64,000 nucleotides of DNA from Trematomus loennbergii (lineage: Eukaryota > Chordata > Actinopteri > Perciformes > Nototheniidae): NCBI GenBank assembly GCA_012861695.1, contig JAAOOA010000028.1, positions 8,286,470-8,350,469 of the forward strand, written 5' to 3'. Below the pieces are notes generated by a model. It worked only from the letters and a program-made list of their open reading frames with translations. It was not told the origin of the DNA and did not search any database. Within the stretch, counting starts at the first letter, position 1. Each line of letters opens with the position of its first letter. This document shows, piece by piece, positions 60,664 to 64,000 of this stretch. Position numbers and translations under genes: made by a program.

Positions 60664-63600
60664 GTGTCTGTTAAATAAGAGCAGACAAACAAGCAGTGCT
60701 ATAAAGATCCTATAACAAGCTTGTTTATTGGTTTCAGATCCTTTTTTAAAAACTGGCATCTATGATGGATGTTCACTGCTGGCCTCTAAAAAATTGACTG
60801 TAGAATATGTGATACGCCACATGTGTTCTTTGTGTAGACTACAGTATGAGTGTACTCATGCTCTGGTTCATCTTGATAAATGATCTGGATCGCTCTTGGA
60901 GTGAGATTGTTAATGTGGCCAGAGGAGGTCTAGTTTTCCTTCTTGTCCAAGGTTATTTAAACTAAACCAACTATTCCTTTAAATGTCTCAAATCCCTAAC
61001 AGCATGGGCCACAGCCTTAATGCCTGACAGAGGAACGCTGCTTTGCATGTAGCCTGATTATTATCTGCTACACAAATTGCTAACAGCTGGGTTGTTCACG
61101 GCTGACGGTCCCATAGTTTATGTATTGAAACTGTTGGAATGTGGACAATTACCACTTTCACTCTCTCACAAAAACCCCTAATACAGTTTACATAAACTTT
61201 TCTCTTGAAAATCCTACTTTAAAGGGCTTTATGAGCCTCAAGGGCTGGTTTAAGCAGATAAAGAATTTGCTTCCCATTTCATACAACTCTCTGGTAGCAA
61301 GGACAAACAGAAAGGAGACTATTCTTCATGATTTTTGCTTTCCATATAAGTTCACTTAAAACAAGTGAGGCTTTTACATAATTGAGTTTTAACAAGGCTT
61401 CATGTAAGTGAAATATGTTGTACCACCCACCACTAAGGTCTGCTGAAGGTTACATTTTACCAGACCATATGCTTGACTACTATATCTCAGTTGCGATTTA
61501 GGGGTCACAGAAAGAGGAAACCACGAAGAGGTTAGCCAGCAAACAGTTCAATTCCCCAAAAATCGTCCTCCTCAACGTTTCTCGCTGCCCATCATATGCT
61601 GATTGGTCAAGAAATGTCAAAGTCGAGTGGTGTTGTAGCAAAAAAAAAGTCTTCTTTCTTACAAATCACAATCACAATGGCAGAAGTTAATCTAGCTTTT
61701 AAAATCACACTATAATAAGGTGCTTTTCAAATGGAAACTCATTTGGATTTTCTATTTTCGGGGGGAAAAAGTCATTAGGCAGGGGAGAAAGGGAATGAAA
61801 GGAGTCAAATTGTCATTTTGTCTAAAGCTGGTGAGCAACTTGCGAGTGGTCGAACAGTTTAACCTATAATTACTACAATTAAAATAATACTCATATTAAC
61901 AAAGAAAAATTGCTTCCAAATGGTCTTTCACATGTGCAAGAAAAGAAAAACAAGAACACATGGGCACGGTTCAGGCTTCAGAACTTTGGCAGCAGAGCAG
62001 AACGTGTCAAACATGAATTAATCTCTCATATAAATCAGGAACTGTACCACTTCTAATGTATGACATGCCTTTTTAAGTCTTACTTATAATTCCAAGTGCA
62101 ATAATTCATACTTTTGATTATTTAAATACATACATACAAACACTATTTGTGCTGGGAATTCCCTGTGTACTTTGTTGGACATGATTCCAGTGCTGGACTG
62201 CATTCAATCAACTTCAATGTCTCTTATCCTAGTGAGAGGATCAAAAAGTTGTTCATAGACTACATAGCCAAAAGGTAAGGGGAGGGAGTGGAAGACAAGA
62301 TGGGTGTGAACAAAATACAATGTGTGTCCCCGTGTGTGTGTGAATCTAGGGGCTTCAGTGATTGATCATTTCCATTCTAATCCCTCACACTTCAGAAGTC
62401 TCTCTCAGAACAGAGAGTGAGATAAAGTAAAGTAAATATTGCACATACCTCCCTGACGTGTAACTACCTTTTTTTTTGCAAGGAAAATTGCAGGGGTTGA
62501 CATCAAAGTCAGAAGTACACTGCCGAAATCAAAATGTCAGCCGTATGCCCAATAAAAATCACTGGACCCCTCACTCCTGTGATGAAGAGAAACAAGGGAG
62601 ACTCCAAAGTCAACACAATTTTCTCTCTTTCTCTAAAAAGAAAAAAAGCCCACTTGCAGGTTTTGCCCATTTGCTGCTCATAGACTAAAGAGAAGGGACC
62701 TCCAGCGATTTTTCTTTTCTTCTGGGAATAACGACCCCATGTCCAGAAAGTTCCTGCCCAGTGAAGTATTGATGTAGAGGCCTGTTTTGCTGAGAAGTGT
62801 GTGAGGAGTGATCAGAGGAGTCCTGTGGACAAAATCGCTCTGCTGCTGACCCTGGACATCGCTGATTGATGTCAAATGTGACCATGAAACCCACCAGGGG
62901 TTGTTGTACTTTTGATTTTATTGGCCACCATGTCAGGCTGTGTGTTCTCTGTGGTTAAAAAAAACTGCATTGCTACAGTATAAGTCGACATAGATATACT
63001 GCTGGACAACAGTGTAATGACATGTTAGGGATTTGTAATTAAATTTTTTGTCCTATTTGTAGAGATAACAATATACAGAGTGATTCCAATATGACTGTCA
63101 TATTCTATCTCCTTAATCATGTTAGTAGACTAAACCTGACCACATTTGGGATGCAGATCACAAACCCAGATATTTTATACTAAGGGCTTGTGCTCTATGC
63201 AGGCAACCATTCACCCTGAACCCCTCCCTACAATTTCTCTGCAATATAGAAATATTACACTTCCTTGACTGCCAAAAATATTGGCAGTGACCATAATGCA
63301 TTCAGCAATTATATTTACTCCAGAACTTATATTGCAATGGAAATGCTTAGTATGTGAACATATTTTGAGGTGATTGTGATAAAAGGTAATTAAATACCTT
63401 TTAAGGTATTTATATCCGTCTTTTAAAGCTAAATGATCAAATGAGACTAAAAGAGAGTCTTATCACAATAATTGAGAAACTGTAAAGTCCTTTTATCACA
63501 CTCTCCATTAAAACCAGTTTTTGAACACTCCTTCAACAGGAAGTTAACTTTTGAACTTAAATATCAATATCAACTGATTTCTGATTACTAAACAGCCACA

Positions 63601-64000
63601 GTATTTAGACGAAAAGCTGAAGTTAAGGCAGGTATAACATTAACACAGTCTGGTTGGATTTGTAAACAAGGCCAAGCTGGTAGCAATTTACTGACGTCAT
63701 GTACTGTACCTAACATTTTTTTGATTTAGGGTTCAATGTGAAGTTTACAGTGTTACCCTTTGCGGCCATTCAAACTTTCAAATGTGCAAATCTGATTTTG
63801 TTGGCAAGCGTGAGTGCGTATCTTGACTGTGCCTCGGCAGCGAGTGAGCCACAGCCAGTGGGTGGCTTGACCAAAAGGACCAACAAACTTAGATTGACCA
63901 GGGTGGGTCTCAGACAAATGCTGTGTGGGGGAAAACCGCCTATCTGCTAACTAATGTCCCCTTTCTTTGTGAGACTAAACTGGACTATCCCGCACATCAC
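60664..64000. other. AT-rich non-coding stretch to the window end
   Basis: No supported gene. A pair of overlapping minus-strand frames at 62678-62894 and a plus-strand frame at 63738-63950 have no recognised product. The latter is the only one with coding-like composition near the end; it has a stop at 63948 and no identified splice partner. Confidence 0.5.

Overview
The window looks like vertebrate, almost certainly teleost, nuclear DNA that is poor in genes. The reasons are AT-rich non-coding sequence stopped in all frames, very long (CA)n/(GT)n microsatellites, an L2/Maui-type LINE of the kind common in fish, several short DNA-transposon derivatives, and scattered GC-richer islands resembling conserved non-coding elements. 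There are no operons, CRISPR arrays or prokaryotic features. No intact gene of a recognised family was found; almost every long reading frame is a chance frame or translated microsatellite.

Layout. 1-7.6 kb is AT-rich intergenic or intronic DNA with a compound (GT)n-palindrome-(CA)n structure at 1.3 kb and an old interspersed-repeat fragment at 1.8 kb. 7.6-37 kb is mostly single-copy sequence containing a (CA)n array (7.57 kb), a hAT-like MITE with flanking TTATTT repeats (12.3 kb), a second copy of the old repeat (15.35 kb) and several islands that could be regulatory. 37.2-45.1 kb is a transposon cluster. It holds a 5'-truncated, frameshifted L2 LINE, split by a ~980 bp non-autonomous Harbinger-like element. 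A second, diverged member of that family lies in opposite orientation at 43.8 kb, with TTA target duplications. A TTAA-flanked MITE is stacked directly on its right end. Two long (CA)n arrays are also present. 45.6-58.7 kb returns to single-copy AT-rich DNA with candidate regulatory islands near 47.8 and 49.3 kb.

58.8-60.7 kb is the most gene-like part. Two GC-richer blocks are joined by a phase-compatible GT-AG intron and could encode a protein of about 170 residues of unknown family (low confidence). About 260 bp further on is a probable solo LTR of 352 bp with TG...CA ends, exact CCAAA target duplications, CCAAT, GC and TATA-like elements and an AATAAA signal.

No new multi-gene system is evident. 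The observations most worth checking are the two-exon candidate, the solo LTR, the double perfect hairpin at the 5' junction of the L2 copy, and the island with two identical T-box-like 10-mers.
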